Assembly: GCA_016742055.1 (NCBI GenBank)
Contig: JACVCK010000008.1
Span: forward strand, 1 to 33,647
DNA length: 33,647 nt
DNA from: Phycisphaerales bacterium
GTDB taxonomy: Bacteria > Planctomycetota > Phycisphaerae > Phycisphaerales > UBA1924
Direction of reading: 5' to 3'
In this document: one piece after another, positions 1-8,550 of the stretch
Layout: the number at the start of each line of letters is the position of its first letter
Position numbering within the stretch: the first letter of the stretch is position 1
The notes under the pieces: model-generated
What the model was told of the DNA's origin: nothing
The model's input: the letters and a program-made list of their open reading frames with translations, nothing else
The model's database searches: none
Program-made: the position numbers and the translations under genes

Positions 1-286
1 CGTGCCCGCGGCGCCAGGGCAGGACGGCGCCGGAGGCGTCCTTCACCACGAAGTCCACCACGTTCTGAATCGGGCCGCTCGGGTTGTGATTGCCCGGCGT
101 CCATTCGACGTAGCGAAGGTCCAGGTCCTCACCATCCGGCGCCCAGGCGTCGGGGATGGTGATGGTGGTGTGGACCAGCCGGCGCGCGATGTCCGTGGCG
201 TCCACCTGCACGCTCATGACGTCGGAGGCGCCGTGCGCCAGCGCGCCGCCGAGGAGGGTCAGCACGATCAATGAAGCGCGGTTCAT
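1..286 (-). CDS. M61-family (glycyl aminopeptidase-like) peptidase, N-terminal part, truncated by window edge
   Basis: Reverse-strand reading from ATG at 286 gives MNRASLIVLTLLGGALAHGASDVMSVQVDATDIARRLVHTTITIPDAW...DLRYVEWTPGNHNPSGPIQNVVDFVVKDASGAVLPWRRG. It has a signal peptide and a 'WTPG..I.(N)VV.F...D..G..LPW' pattern like M61 N-terminal domains. It is open at the left edge. Confidence 0.6.
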   Translation of the reverse strand, partial: MNRASLIVLTLLGGALAHGASDVMSVQVDATDIARRLVHTTITIPDAWAPDGEDLDLRYVEWTPGNHNPSGPIQNVVDFVVKDASGAVLPWRRGH

Positions 287-314
287 GGGCACAGGGTAGC
301 CCAGGGCGCGCGCA

Positions 315-349
315 AAGAAAAACGCGGCCGTGTGCGTCGCACGGCCGCG
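315..349 (-). terminator. Rho-independent terminator (minus strand)
   Basis: Perfect 10-bp inverted repeat CGCGGCCGTG (323-332) / CACGGCCGCG (340-349). The adjacent A-rich tract 'aaagaaaaa' (about 314-322) reads as a U-tract on the minus strand. Confidence 0.7.
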
Positions 350-491
350 CTTCATGAGGGACCAGCCCGTCCCTCGGAGAGTCTTGCGTGGGCCTTTCCC
401 AGCCCCCGCTCGTGAGGAGTACGTTGCAGTGGGACGCTCGGTTCCGTTCCGGGTTCCGCGGGGCTCCGACTTCTTTTTCGGAATCCCCGCC

Positions 492-1649
492 TCAGTTTTT
501 CTCGGCCAGTTTCTGCAGGAGCGCTTCGATCCGGTCCATGCGCTCCTCGATACTCTTCAACCGCTCGTCCGCGGGGGTGGTTGCGGAGCCCGACGGAAGA
601 AATCGGTACGCGCCGGCGGGGGGCGCCGGCTGGGCGCCGGGCGCGGCGGGGGCCGGCGGGGCCGCCGGGGCCATGATCACCGCCTGACGGCCCTGATCCC
701 CAAAGAATCGCACGCGAGGAAGGTCGATCTCGACGTCGAGATTCTCCAGCGACTCGCGGACGCGCTGGAGCGCCGCCTCGAGTTTGGCGCGTTCGGCGTC
801 GTCAAGTTTGAGGTCAAGTTTGTCCCACTCCTGCGAGAGCCGGTCCATCGCCTCCTCCCACGCGACGCGCCCGTGCTCCAACTGCGCCCGGAGTTGCTCC
901 ACCGAGGCCTCCCAAGCGCCGCCCCGGACCATCGCCTCGATCTGCCCCGCATTCGGCCCCTCGGCGGTCCCCCGGAAGGTGTACGCCATCGGCGTCGGCG
1001 CCTCGCCCAGCGTCACCGTCACGTCCTGATGCTTGCCGCCACGCAGCACGCGGAGTTCGAGCGTCTCACCCGGCTTCTTCGCGGCGATGGCCTTCCGAAG
1101 CGCGTCGGCGCCGGCCTCGTCCGATCCGGCGACGGCGACGACGATGTCGTGCGGAAGAACCCCGGCCTTGTCCGCCGGCTGGCCGGGCGTGACGGTCGTG
1201 ATCGTCACGACCGAGCCCGGGCGAAGGCTGAGTTGCGCGGCGGTCGTCTCATCGAGATCGCCGAGGGTCACGCCCATGAACGCGCGGGGCTCGGCGCTGG
1301 CGACCCACACCTGCCGGTCGTCCAACCGACCGGCGCCGTCCACCTTCCAGACACCCGTCCCGGCCGCGGAAACGTTGAACTCCTTGATGAGTTCGCCCTT
1401 CTCATCCAGCACGCGGATCGTCTCGCCCGCGCGCACGACGCGCTCGTCGGGGACGCGCTTGCCGTCCACGAACGCCGCGGCCTCATCGCCGCGGATCGTC
1501 AACTGCACCGTCGAGCCGTCGGCGCCCGTGACGGTGATGTTCGTCGAGGCGCGCGATCCCGAGGCCCGGGGGGCCTCGGCCTGCTGGGCGAGCGCGGGCG
1601 CCGCGGCCGCCAGGCCGCAGACGAGAGTGAGTGTGGCAAGAGTCCGCAT
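492..1649 (-). CDS. Secreted/periplasmic PDZ-domain protein with C-terminal coiled coil
   Basis: Signal peptide MRTLATLTLVCGLAAAAPALAQ. PDZ-like segment 'AFMGVTLGDLDETTAAQLSLRPGSVVTITTVTPGQPADKAGVLPHDIVVAVAG...LRVLRGGKHQDVTVTLGE'. Heptad-rich C-terminus 'ERLKSIEERMDRIEALLQKLAE'. AGGAG lies about 8 nt upstream of ATG 1649. Confidence 0.8.
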   Translation of the reverse strand: MRTLATLTLVCGLAAAAPALAQQAEAPRASGSRASTNITVTGADGSTVQLTIRGDEAAAFVDGKRVPDERVVRAGETIRVLDEKGELIKEFNVSAAGTGVWKVDGAGRLDDRQVWVASAEPRAFMGVTLGDLDETTAAQLSLRPGSVVTITTVTPGQPADKAGVLPHDIVVAVAGSDEAGADALRKAIAAKKPGETLELRVLRGGKHQDVTVTLGEAPTPMAYTFRGTAEGPNAGQIEAMVRGGAWEASVEQLRAQLEHGRVAWEEAMDRLSQEWDKLDLKLDDAERAKLEAALQRVRESLENLDVEIDLPRVRFFGDQGRQAVIMAPAAPPAPAAPGAQPAPPAGAYRFLPSGSATTPADERLKSIEERMDRIEALLQKLAEKN

Positions 1650-1688
1650 GTTCATCGCTCCTAAAAGCACAACGAGTGGTTCGAAAGT

Positions 1689-2312
1689 TCAGATGGGGTC
1701 GGGGTTTGCGGGCTGAATCCGCGGGGCGACAGGCAGGGGCGTGGGGCGGCCGAGGTCGTCCTCGCCCATGCGATAGACGTCCTGCACGCGCACGCGCTCG
1801 AGCACCTGCCGGAGATAGATGACGTCGGAGCCCTGCCCGTCGGCCAGGGGCCGGCTCTCGACCATCACCATCGGCAACTCGGCGAGGACGCGCCCTTCGC
1901 GCTTGCCCTCGTCGAGGTAGCGGTTCATCAGTTCATCGGGGTTCATCAGCGACACGGGAGCCAACGTCGACATCTGCCCGCCCACCGGGCCGGAGGCGAT
2001 GTTGAACCGGCTCGCGCCGGCCCACGCCAGCGCCACGGCCGCCGCCGCCGCCCAGCCCGCATACGAACGCCAGCGCATCGACAGCCGCACGCCCGAATCC
2101 GCCAGGAACTCCGGCGCCTCCACGAGTTCGGCGATGGTGAGCGCGTCGTCCACTGCGCGCTCCAACTCGGCGTGCCGACGCTGAGCGGCGGCCAGGCGGG
2201 TCCAGACCGTCGCGTCGATCGCCGCCAGGGATTCCAGTTCCTGCCAGTCGGAGGGGGAGGCCTCGCCGTCGGTCACGCGTCCGATCAGAATTTCTTCGCG
2301 GTTCGGGTGCAT
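1689..2312 (-). CDS. Membrane anti-sigma factor-like protein (no canonical HxxxCxxC zinc motif)
   Basis: Starts 2 nt after the ECF sigma stop. Acidic/helical N-terminus, one central TM helix (YAGWAAAAAVALAWAGA), then an extracytoplasmic tail. The call is by gene position and architecture. Confidence 0.6.
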   Translation of the reverse strand: MHPNREEILIGRVTDGEASPSDWQELESLAAIDATVWTRLAAAQRRHAELERAVDDALTIAELVEAPEFLADSGVRLSMRWRSYAGWAAAAAVALAWAGASRFNIASGPVGGQMSTLAPVSLMNPDELMNRYLDEGKREGRVLAELPMVMVESRPLADGQGSDVIYLRQVLERVRVQDVYRMGEDDLGRPTPLPVAPRIQPANPDPI

Positions 2313-2314
2313 GG

Positions 2315-2875
2315 TCAGGCTCCGAGTCCTTCTGGGCTGATGCCCTCACGCTCCAGTTCCTCCCGGAGCATCCGACGCGCGCGGGCCAGGCGCGTCTCCA
2401 CCGTCGTCACCGGCACGCCGAGGGTGTCGGCGATCTGCCGGTACGACATCCCCCGCACGCACTGCAGGATCAGCGGCTCGCGGTACTCCGGGCGCAGCCG
2501 GTGGGCCGCGGCCAGGGCCCGCCGCCCTTCCTCGACCGTCGCCAGCGGCGCCGGCGCGTCGTGAGCGCCCTCGTGCTCCGCGGCGCCCCCCGATCGAACG
2601 ATCCGCATGCGGACCTTGCGCCGCCGCCCCGCCGTGCGCGCGACGTTGATCGCCACGCTCCGAAGCCACGGGCGCACCAGCGAAGGGTCGCGCACGCGGT
2701 GCACCTGCTTGACCACGCGGACGGCGACCTCCTGGAGCAGGTCCTCAAGTTCCGCGTCGCGGGGCATGTGAGCGAGCACGATCGCCGCGACCCAGCGCCG
2801 ATGGGTCTCCCAGAGGGCGCGCACCGCCTCCGGGTCTCCCCGCATCGCTCGTTCGGCTTGGGTCAGGGGATCCAT
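2315..2875 (-). CDS. ECF-type RNA polymerase sigma factor
   Basis: Region 2 'ELEDLLQEVAVRVVKQVHRVRDPSLVRPWLRSVAINVARTAGRRRK' and region 4 'LRPEYREPLILQCVRGMSYRQIADTLGVPVTTVETRLARARRMLREEL'. Start chosen at MDPLTQAERAMRGDPEAV. The longer ORF to 3148 is probably not used. Confidence 0.9.
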   Translation of the reverse strand: MDPLTQAERAMRGDPEAVRALWETHRRWVAAIVLAHMPRDAELEDLLQEVAVRVVKQVHRVRDPSLVRPWLRSVAINVARTAGRRRKVRMRIVRSGGAAEHEGAHDAPAPLATVEEGRRALAAAHRLRPEYREPLILQCVRGMSYRQIADTLGVPVTTVETRLARARRMLREELEREGISPEGLGA

Positions 2876-3054
2876 GGGGCTGGCGTTCTCCGAACCAGTA
2901 AGACGCACGAGGGAGCCGTTCCTGTCGGCAAGGGCGTGAGTTTCCTGCTGGACGGCCCCGGGCGGGGCCTGTCCGACTATCCTGACCGCCCCCGGAGCGG
3001 CCCCGGAAAGCCCCTCGGTCGTCCGGGCATCGTCGGCTTTGAGGAACTGCCGCC

Positions 3055-4029
3055 ATGCTCCCGCCCGCCGCCCAGGCCATGTCATTCGGCGACCACCTCG
3101 AGGAGTTGCGCCGGCGACTGATCGTGGCGATGCTCGGGGTGATCCCAATCCTGGCTGTTTGCCTTGTGTTCGGTAAGTCCATCCTGATCTTCCTCCTGCA
3201 GCCGCTCAAGAATCAACTCCTCCGCGCCGGACAGGCGCCCACGCTCCAGGCGCTCAGCCCGGTCGAGACGTTCGGCGCGTACGTCAAGGTCTCGACGGTC
3301 GCCGCGGTCCTGATCTCGGTCCCGTGGCTCCTGGCGCAACTCTGGCTGTTCGTTCGGCCGGGCCTGTACGAGAATGAGCGTCGCTTCGCGCGCCTGCTGA
3401 TGCCGATGAGCGTGGCGCTGACGGCCGCGGGCGCGGCGTTCCTCTATTACGCGATGCTGCCGGTCGCGCTGTTCTTCCTGATCTCCTTCGGCGCGGGCCT
3501 GGCGCAGCCGAACGTGCCGTCGGCGCCGCTGCCCGAGGGTGTTTCGATTTCATCCTTGGCGGTGCTCGACGCGGACCCGATCGACGCGCCGGTGGGCTCG
3601 GCATGGGTGCTGCGCCCCACGAACCAACTCCGGGTGAAGGTCGAGCCCGCGACGATCCTGACCACGGCTCTGACCCCCGGCGCCCTCATCGCCCAGCAGT
3701 ACCGCGTGAAGGAGTACGTGGACCTGATCTTCGTGCTGGGGCTGGTCTTCGCGCTGGCGTTCCAGACGCCCATCGTGGTGCTGCTGCTCTCGTGGGTCGG
3801 CATCGTCGAGCCGCGCGAACTGGCCAAGCGGCGCCGGCACGCCTTCGCGCTCTGCGCCGTCTTGGGCGCCGTGCTGACGCCCACGGGCGACCCCGCGTCG
3901 ATGATGCTGCTCACGCTGCCGCTGTACTTTCTCTTCGAGTTGGGCCTGACGTTGGCGCGGGCGCTGCCCGCGAGCCGCGTGGCGGGCCCCGCCCCCACGC
4001 GGGACGGCGCGATGGACGACGAGGGCTGA
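3055..4029 (+). CDS. tatC: Sec-independent (twin-arginine) protein translocase subunit TatC
   Basis: 'MSFGDHLEELRRRLI', 'PVETFGAYVKVS', 'LWLFVRPGLYENERR' and the C-terminal 'LIFVLGLVFALAFQTPIVVLLLSWVGIV...RRHAFALCAVLGAVLTPTGDPASMMLLTLPLYFLFELG'. The start could be 3055 or 3079. Confidence 0.95.
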   Translation: MLPPAAQAMSFGDHLEELRRRLIVAMLGVIPILAVCLVFGKSILIFLLQPLKNQLLRAGQAPTLQALSPVETFGAYVKVSTVAAVLISVPWLLAQLWLFVRPGLYENERRFARLLMPMSVALTAAGAAFLYYAMLPVALFFLISFGAGLAQPNVPSAPLPEGVSISSLAVLDADPIDAPVGSAWVLRPTNQLRVKVEPATILTTALTPGALIAQQYRVKEYVDLIFVLGLVFALAFQTPIVVLLLSWVGIVEPRELAKRRRHAFALCAVLGAVLTPTGDPASMMLLTLPLYFLFELGLTLARALPASRVAGPAPTRDGAMDDEG

Positions 4030-4031
4030 CC

Positions 4032-4559
4032 ATGCCCCGCGCCGTCGAGCCAATGAAACCGACCGATCTGGACCGCCGGGCCATGCGCCGCGCGCTGCGC
4101 CTGGCCCGAGCCGCCGCGGCCGCGGGCGAGGCGCCCGTCGGCGCCGTGATCTACGAAACGTCCACCGGCAGGGCGCTGGGCGCGGCCCACAACCTCCGCG
4201 AGGCCGACGCCGACCCGTGCGCGCACGCCGAACTGCTGGCAATCCGGGCGGCGGCCGCAGCGCTGGGGGACTGGCGGCTCAACGCCTGCACGCTCGTGGT
4301 GACGCTTGAGCCGTGCGCCATGTGCGCGGGGGCGATCGTCAACGCGCGCGTCGGGCGGCTGGTCTACGGCGCTTCGGACCCCAAGGCCGGAGCGGTCGAA
4401 TCGCTGTTCCGCATCTGCTCGGACGCGCGTCTCAACCACCGGCCCGAGATCGTGGCCGGCGTCATGGCCGAGCCGAGCGCCGCGCTGCTCCGGTCGTTCT
4501 TCCGCGCCCGGCGCGGCGCCGTCAAGCCGCCCAAGCCGCGGCGCGGCCCTCAGGCCTGA
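4032..4559 (+). CDS. tadA: tRNA-specific adenosine deaminase (cytidine/deoxycytidylate deaminase family)
   Basis: Zinc motifs 'CAHAELLAI' and 'LEPCAMCAGAIVNARVGRLVYGASDPKAGA'. Confidence 0.92.
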   Translation: MPRAVEPMKPTDLDRRAMRRALRLARAAAAAGEAPVGAVIYETSTGRALGAAHNLREADADPCAHAELLAIRAAAAALGDWRLNACTLVVTLEPCAMCAGAIVNARVGRLVYGASDPKAGAVESLFRICSDARLNHRPEIVAGVMAEPSAALLRSFFRARRGAVKPPKPRRGPQA

Positions 4560-7171
4560 ATGGGAGAGGGGGACGGGTCTGCGGGTTCGGCGCGCCGTTC
4601 CTCGTCGTCAGGCCGCCGGATGCCCAGCGTGGCGAGGTGGTCGTGCCAGGCGTCCACGTGGGCCTTCCAGAAGTGATCGAACGAGGCCCTGATGCTGTAC
4701 CGCGCCATCCGCGTGTGCGCCGCCCGCCCCATCCGCCGGCGTCGGTCGCCGTCCTCGATGAGCGCGAGCATCGTGCGCTCCCAGGCGTCGGCGTCGTCGG
4801 CCGGCAGCACGAACCCGGTGAGGTCGTGGTCCACGACCTCCTTGGGGCCGCCCTGATCGGTGACGATCACTGGCAGACCCGACGCCTGGCTCTCCATCAC
4901 CACCTGCCCCAGCGTGTCGGTGGTGGACGCGAACGCGAAGAAATCGCTCGAGGCGTAGATCGCGGAGAGTTCGTCGCCGTGCCGGAAGCCCAGGAAATGG
5001 GCGCGGCAGCCCTGGAGTTCCTCCTGCATCTGCTTCCGGTACGGCCCGTCGCCGACGATGATCAGTTCGGCGTTGAGCCCACGCTGGCGTGCCCGCTCGG
5101 CCACGCGCTTCCACACGCGCGTCATCGCGGGGAGGTTCTTCTCGACGCTGACGCGCCCCACGTACAGGCACTTCACGCTCGTCGTCGAGACGCCGGGGAA
5201 CCGCGCCCAGAGCCCCGGGTCGCGGTACCGCGTGTGGAACGCGTCGGTGTCCAGGCCCGGAAGCAGCGCCACGATCCGATCCCGGTTCAGGCCGAGGTTC
5301 GCGAGCGAATCGACGTAGTCGGTCGAGCGCGTGAAGATCGCGGTGAACGGGCGGTAGAAGAACCGCATGTACGCCTCGGCCGCCTTCGTGAAGGCGTGGT
5401 CGTCGAACAGGTGGTCCACGTACGCCGGGAAGTCCGTGTGGTACACGCCGAGCGCCGGCACTCGCAGCATCCGCGCCGCCAGGTAGCCGATCATCCCCAC
5501 CGGGCCCGGCGTCGAGATGTGGATCACGTCGGGCTGGTGCTCGTCCACGTGGCGCAGGATCCGCATCAGCGGCGGCAGCACGATCTCCAGTTGCTCGTAC
5601 CGCGGCATCTTCGTGGCGAACGCCGGAGCGAAGTTGTGGATGTTGGGCCAGTCGGGCGTTTTGAACGTCGTGCTCGTCACCACGCGCAGGTCGTGCCCGG
5701 TCTTGTTGGCCTGCTCGGCGACGTTCTGAATGAATCGGCAGACGCCGTTGACGTCGCCGAGGGTGTCCGTGAAGAGACTCACCCGCATGGGGCGGTCGAG
5801 CGGGCTCGCGCCCGAACCCGGCGCCGCGGAGTCGTGCTGCAGTCGTTCGAGCATCTGTCGCTCTTTGTTCTGGTGGAACAGCGAGATGATGTACGGGATG
5901 CGCGCGGCCTGGACGATGGCGTACGAGGTCAGGTGGTCCACCATCCCCGCCTTGTCGCGCTCGCGGATGGCGCGGACGGCGCCGGAGGCCATCGCGCGCC
6001 CCAGCGCCTCGGACAGATCGTCGGAGAACTCGGCCATGCGCGCGTGCTGCGCGATCGCGGGCCCGTCCTTCGCCCACGAGCCGGGGTCCAGCAGGCCGGC
6101 CAGATCGGGGTACTTCTCCAGGAGCGGTTTGGGTTCCGAACGCAGCGCGTCACCGATCGCCAGCGCCGGGCCCTCACGCAGCCCCTGGCGCTTGAGCGTG
6201 TCCCACACCAGCGCCGGCTTGCCCGGACGGGGCAGGTCCAGCCCCGCGAATTTCGCCAGTTTGCTCGCCACAACCTGCTGACGCGGCTTGGCCCGGCCGT
6301 GCAGGTTCTCGGCGTACCAGCGCAGGCCCACGGCCGTCAGTTGATGCGCCAGCAGGTCCGAGCGCCCCGTCGCGCCGCCCACAGCCGCCTCCGCGTTCAT
6401 CACCCGACGCAGGAACTCCGCGCCGTCGGCGATCTTCCGCCCGTCCTCCCGCCGCACGGCCGTCCATGTGCGCCCCAGGTTCAGCAGGCCGTGGTCGTCG
6501 GAGCCGCCCGTGACGGCCTTCTCCCACGCCTTGGGCCAGAGCGGCTCGCGCCCGTGCTTCTCGGCGAGCGCCCGCAGGCGCGCGGGGTTGAGCCCCGCGA
6601 GGTAGCGCTCCAGCGCGCACGAGTGCGCCCCCGAGTGTGCGCCGTTCACCAACTCGAACGCCCGGAACAGCAGCGTGCAGCGCTCGAGGTGCCAGGGGCT
6701 CATCCGCCCGTTCTGCACGTACAGCGGGTGCGCCAGCGCGTGCGCCAGGCCCCGCAGGCGGACCCAATCAGCGAACTGGTACACATCCTCGCGCAGGCGG
6801 AGGGCGCCGATCTCCTCGTGCTGGTCGGCGGTCAGCCCCCAGACCAGCACGTGGAGTTTGCAGTGGTCCTCAGGGAAGTACACCGTCACTTCCTCGCCGA
6901 CGACCACGCCCTCGAACCCGCGCTCGACCAGTTCCATGGCGCCGCGGACCTCGTCGTGGTCGGTGATCGTCACCAGGTCCATCCCGCGGGCCCGGGCCTG
7001 GTCGTAGACTTTTTCGGGGGGTGAGAAGCACTCCGGGCAATCCACGACGCCCAGCGCCGCGACCACCGGGCGATCGCTCGCCCAGGAATGGCAGTGCATG
7101 TCCATCCGGGTGACGCCGGGTAGCCCGACATCCAGCCCGCAGTCCCAGTGGTTGCGTCCGGGGGAGTTCAT
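4550..7171 (-). CDS. Fusion protein: N-terminal PHP-type metal-dependent phosphoesterase-like domain plus C-terminal GT4-family glycosyltransferase
   Basis: N-terminus 'MDMHCHSWASD...ARARGMDLVTITDHDEVRGAMEL...ALAHPLYV...FELVNGAHSG' (PHP-like metal ligands). C-terminus 'MRVSLFTDTLGDVNGVCRFIQNVAEQ...PDVIHISTPGPVGMIGYLAARML...PGLDTDAFH...YVGRVSVEKNL...IVGDGPYRKQMQEEL...FAFASTTDTLGQVVMESQASGLPVIVTDQGGPKEVV' (GT4/GT-B). AAGGAGG Shine-Dalgarno (7182-7188 on the complement) precedes ATG 7171. Confidence 0.88.
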   Translation of the reverse strand: MNSPGRNHWDCGLDVGLPGVTRMDMHCHSWASDRPVVAALGVVDCPECFSPPEKVYDQARARGMDLVTITDHDEVRGAMELVERGFEGVVVGEEVTVYFPEDHCKLHVLVWGLTADQHEEIGALRLREDVYQFADWVRLRGLAHALAHPLYVQNGRMSPWHLERCTLLFRAFELVNGAHSGAHSCALERYLAGLNPARLRALAEKHGREPLWPKAWEKAVTGGSDDHGLLNLGRTWTAVRREDGRKIADGAEFLRRVMNAEAAVGGATGRSDLLAHQLTAVGLRWYAENLHGRAKPRQQVVASKLAKFAGLDLPRPGKPALVWDTLKRQGLREGPALAIGDALRSEPKPLLEKYPDLAGLLDPGSWAKDGPAIAQHARMAEFSDDLSEALGRAMASGAVRAIRERDKAGMVDHLTSYAIVQAARIPYIISLFHQNKERQMLERLQHDSAAPGSGASPLDRPMRVSLFTDTLGDVNGVCRFIQNVAEQANKTGHDLRVVTSTTFKTPDWPNIHNFAPAFATKMPRYEQLEIVLPPLMRILRHVDEHQPDVIHISTPGPVGMIGYLAARMLRVPALGVYHTDFPAYVDHLFDDHAFTKAAEAYMRFFYRPFTAIFTRSTDYVDSLANLGLNRDRIVALLPGLDTDAFHTRYRDPGLWARFPGVSTTSVKCLYVGRVSVEKNLPAMTRVWKRVAERARQRGLNAELIIVGDGPYRKQMQEELQGCRAHFLGFRHGDELSAIYASSDFFAFASTTDTLGQVVMESQASGLPVIVTDQGGPKEVVDHDLTGFVLPADDADAWERTMLALIEDGDRRRRMGRAAHTRMARYSIRASFDHFWKAHVDAWHDHLATLGIRRPDDEERRAEPADPSPSPIQA

Positions 7172-7407
7172 TCTGCCGGTCCCTCCTTGGACCCGCGGCC
7201 CTGGACGCTCCATCGCCCGGCCCGCCGGCTCCTCGGTGTCAGACAACGTACTGCGCCCTGACGCAGCGTGAAGAGCATACGCCGCTAAGTTTCAGTTAGG
7301 GTTCTCCCCACGCCGCTTTCACGCGGAGGCCTTTCGGATGGCCATATCGTTTCAATCACACGGGGCGCCGGCCCCGTTTCCAAGCCCTCGCACACAGGAG
7401 CCAGCCC

Positions 7408-7938
7408 ATGCCCCGTCTGCCCCTGATCGATCCCGCCGCCGCCACCGGACGCGTCAAGGAGATCTTTGACGGTCCCCTCAAGGGCAAGGGCCTGAACATC
7501 TTCAAGGCGATGGCCAACTCACCCGCCGCGCTCGACACCTACCTCGGCATCGCGGGCGCGCTGCACAACGGCACGCTCAGCCCCAAGGAGCGCGAGGTCG
7601 TCGGCCTGGCGATGGGCGAGAAGTCGGGCTGCGAATACTGCACTGCGGCCCACACCGTCATCGGCAAGTCGCTCGGGCTCTCGGACTCCGCCGCCATCGC
7701 GGCCCGGCGCGGGACCGGCGAAGACCCCAAACTCGCCGCCCTCGCGAAGTTCGTCGTGGCGCTCGACGAAAAGGGCGGCTCCGTCTCCGACGCCGACCTC
7801 GCGGCGTTCATCGGCGCGGGCTACAAGGTCGAGCAGGTCCCCGAAGTCATCGCCGTCTACGCCCTGCAGGTGTTCACGAACACGTTCAACATCTTCAACG
7901 ACACGCCGCTGGACTTCCCCGCTGCGCCGAAGGTCTGA
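7408..7938 (+). CDS. Carboxymuconolactone decarboxylase / AhpD-like alkylhydroperoxidase family protein
   Basis: 'ALHNGTLSPKEREVVGLAMGEKSGCEYCTAAHTVIGKSLGLSD' with a CxxC-x3-H motif (CEYCTAAH). AGGAG lies upstream of the ATG. Confidence 0.88.
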   Translation: MPRLPLIDPAAATGRVKEIFDGPLKGKGLNIFKAMANSPAALDTYLGIAGALHNGTLSPKEREVVGLAMGEKSGCEYCTAAHTVIGKSLGLSDSAAIAARRGTGEDPKLAALAKFVVALDEKGGSVSDADLAAFIGAGYKVEQVPEVIAVYALQVFTNTFNIFNDTPLDFPAAPKV

Positions 7939-7992
7939 GCGGTCAGGGCGGGACCCACGGGCCATCACGCCCGGCGCCCTAAACTGTCCCCC

Positions 7993-8547
7993 ATGCCCCC
8001 CGGCCAGCACATCGCCGTCTACCCCGGCTCCTTCGACCCCGTGACCTACGGCCATCTCGACGTGGTCCGGCGGGGTCGGCGCCTGTTCGACCGTCTGATC
8101 GTTGGCGTAGGACAGAACCCCGGCAAGGCCACACTCTTCAGCGCCGACGAGCGGGTGGACCTTGCCCGCCGCCTCGTCGCCGACCTGGTCGCGGAAGAGC
8201 CCGCGGAGTCGCCTGTCGAGGTCATGCACTTCGACGGCCTGACCGTGGACTTCGCGCGGGACGTGGGCGCCACGGTGATCCTCCGCGGCATCCGCAACCT
8301 CTCCGACCTGCAGTACGAGGTGCAGCAGGCCGTCACCAACCGCGAGGTCGCCGGGCTGGACACGGCGTTCATCGTCGCGGGCCAGTCGTTCGCCTACACC
8401 TCGAGCAGCCTCATCAAGCAGATCACGGCGATGGGCAACGACCTCGGCGTCCTGTCGAGCATGTGCCCGCCGCTGGTGATCGAGCGACTGCGTGAGAAAA
8501 AGGCGCAGAACCCCGAGTCGCTGCGCCGCCTGCGGGAGAACGGCTGA
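7993..8547 (+). CDS. coaD: Pantetheine-phosphate adenylyltransferase
   Basis: 'AVYPGSFDPVTYGHLDVVRRGRRLFDRLIVGVGQNPGK', 'VILRGIRNLSDLQYEVQQAVTNR' and 'YTSSSLIKQI'. Confidence 0.95.
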   Translation: MPPGQHIAVYPGSFDPVTYGHLDVVRRGRRLFDRLIVGVGQNPGKATLFSADERVDLARRLVADLVAEEPAESPVEVMHFDGLTVDFARDVGATVILRGIRNLSDLQYEVQQAVTNREVAGLDTAFIVAGQSFAYTSSSLIKQITAMGNDLGVLSSMCPPLVIERLREKKAQNPESLRRLRENG

Positions 8548-8550
8548 ACG

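Noticed and set aside
2876-3148. N-terminal extension of the ECF sigma ORF
   Set aside because: The extension lacks sigma homology and runs into the divergent tatC. MDPLTQAERAMRGD is a typical ECF start.
4313-7024. 903-aa plus-strand ORF
   Set aside because: Antisense to the well-supported PHP-GT gene. Its R/H/P/V-rich composition is typical of a spurious high-GC shadow ORF.
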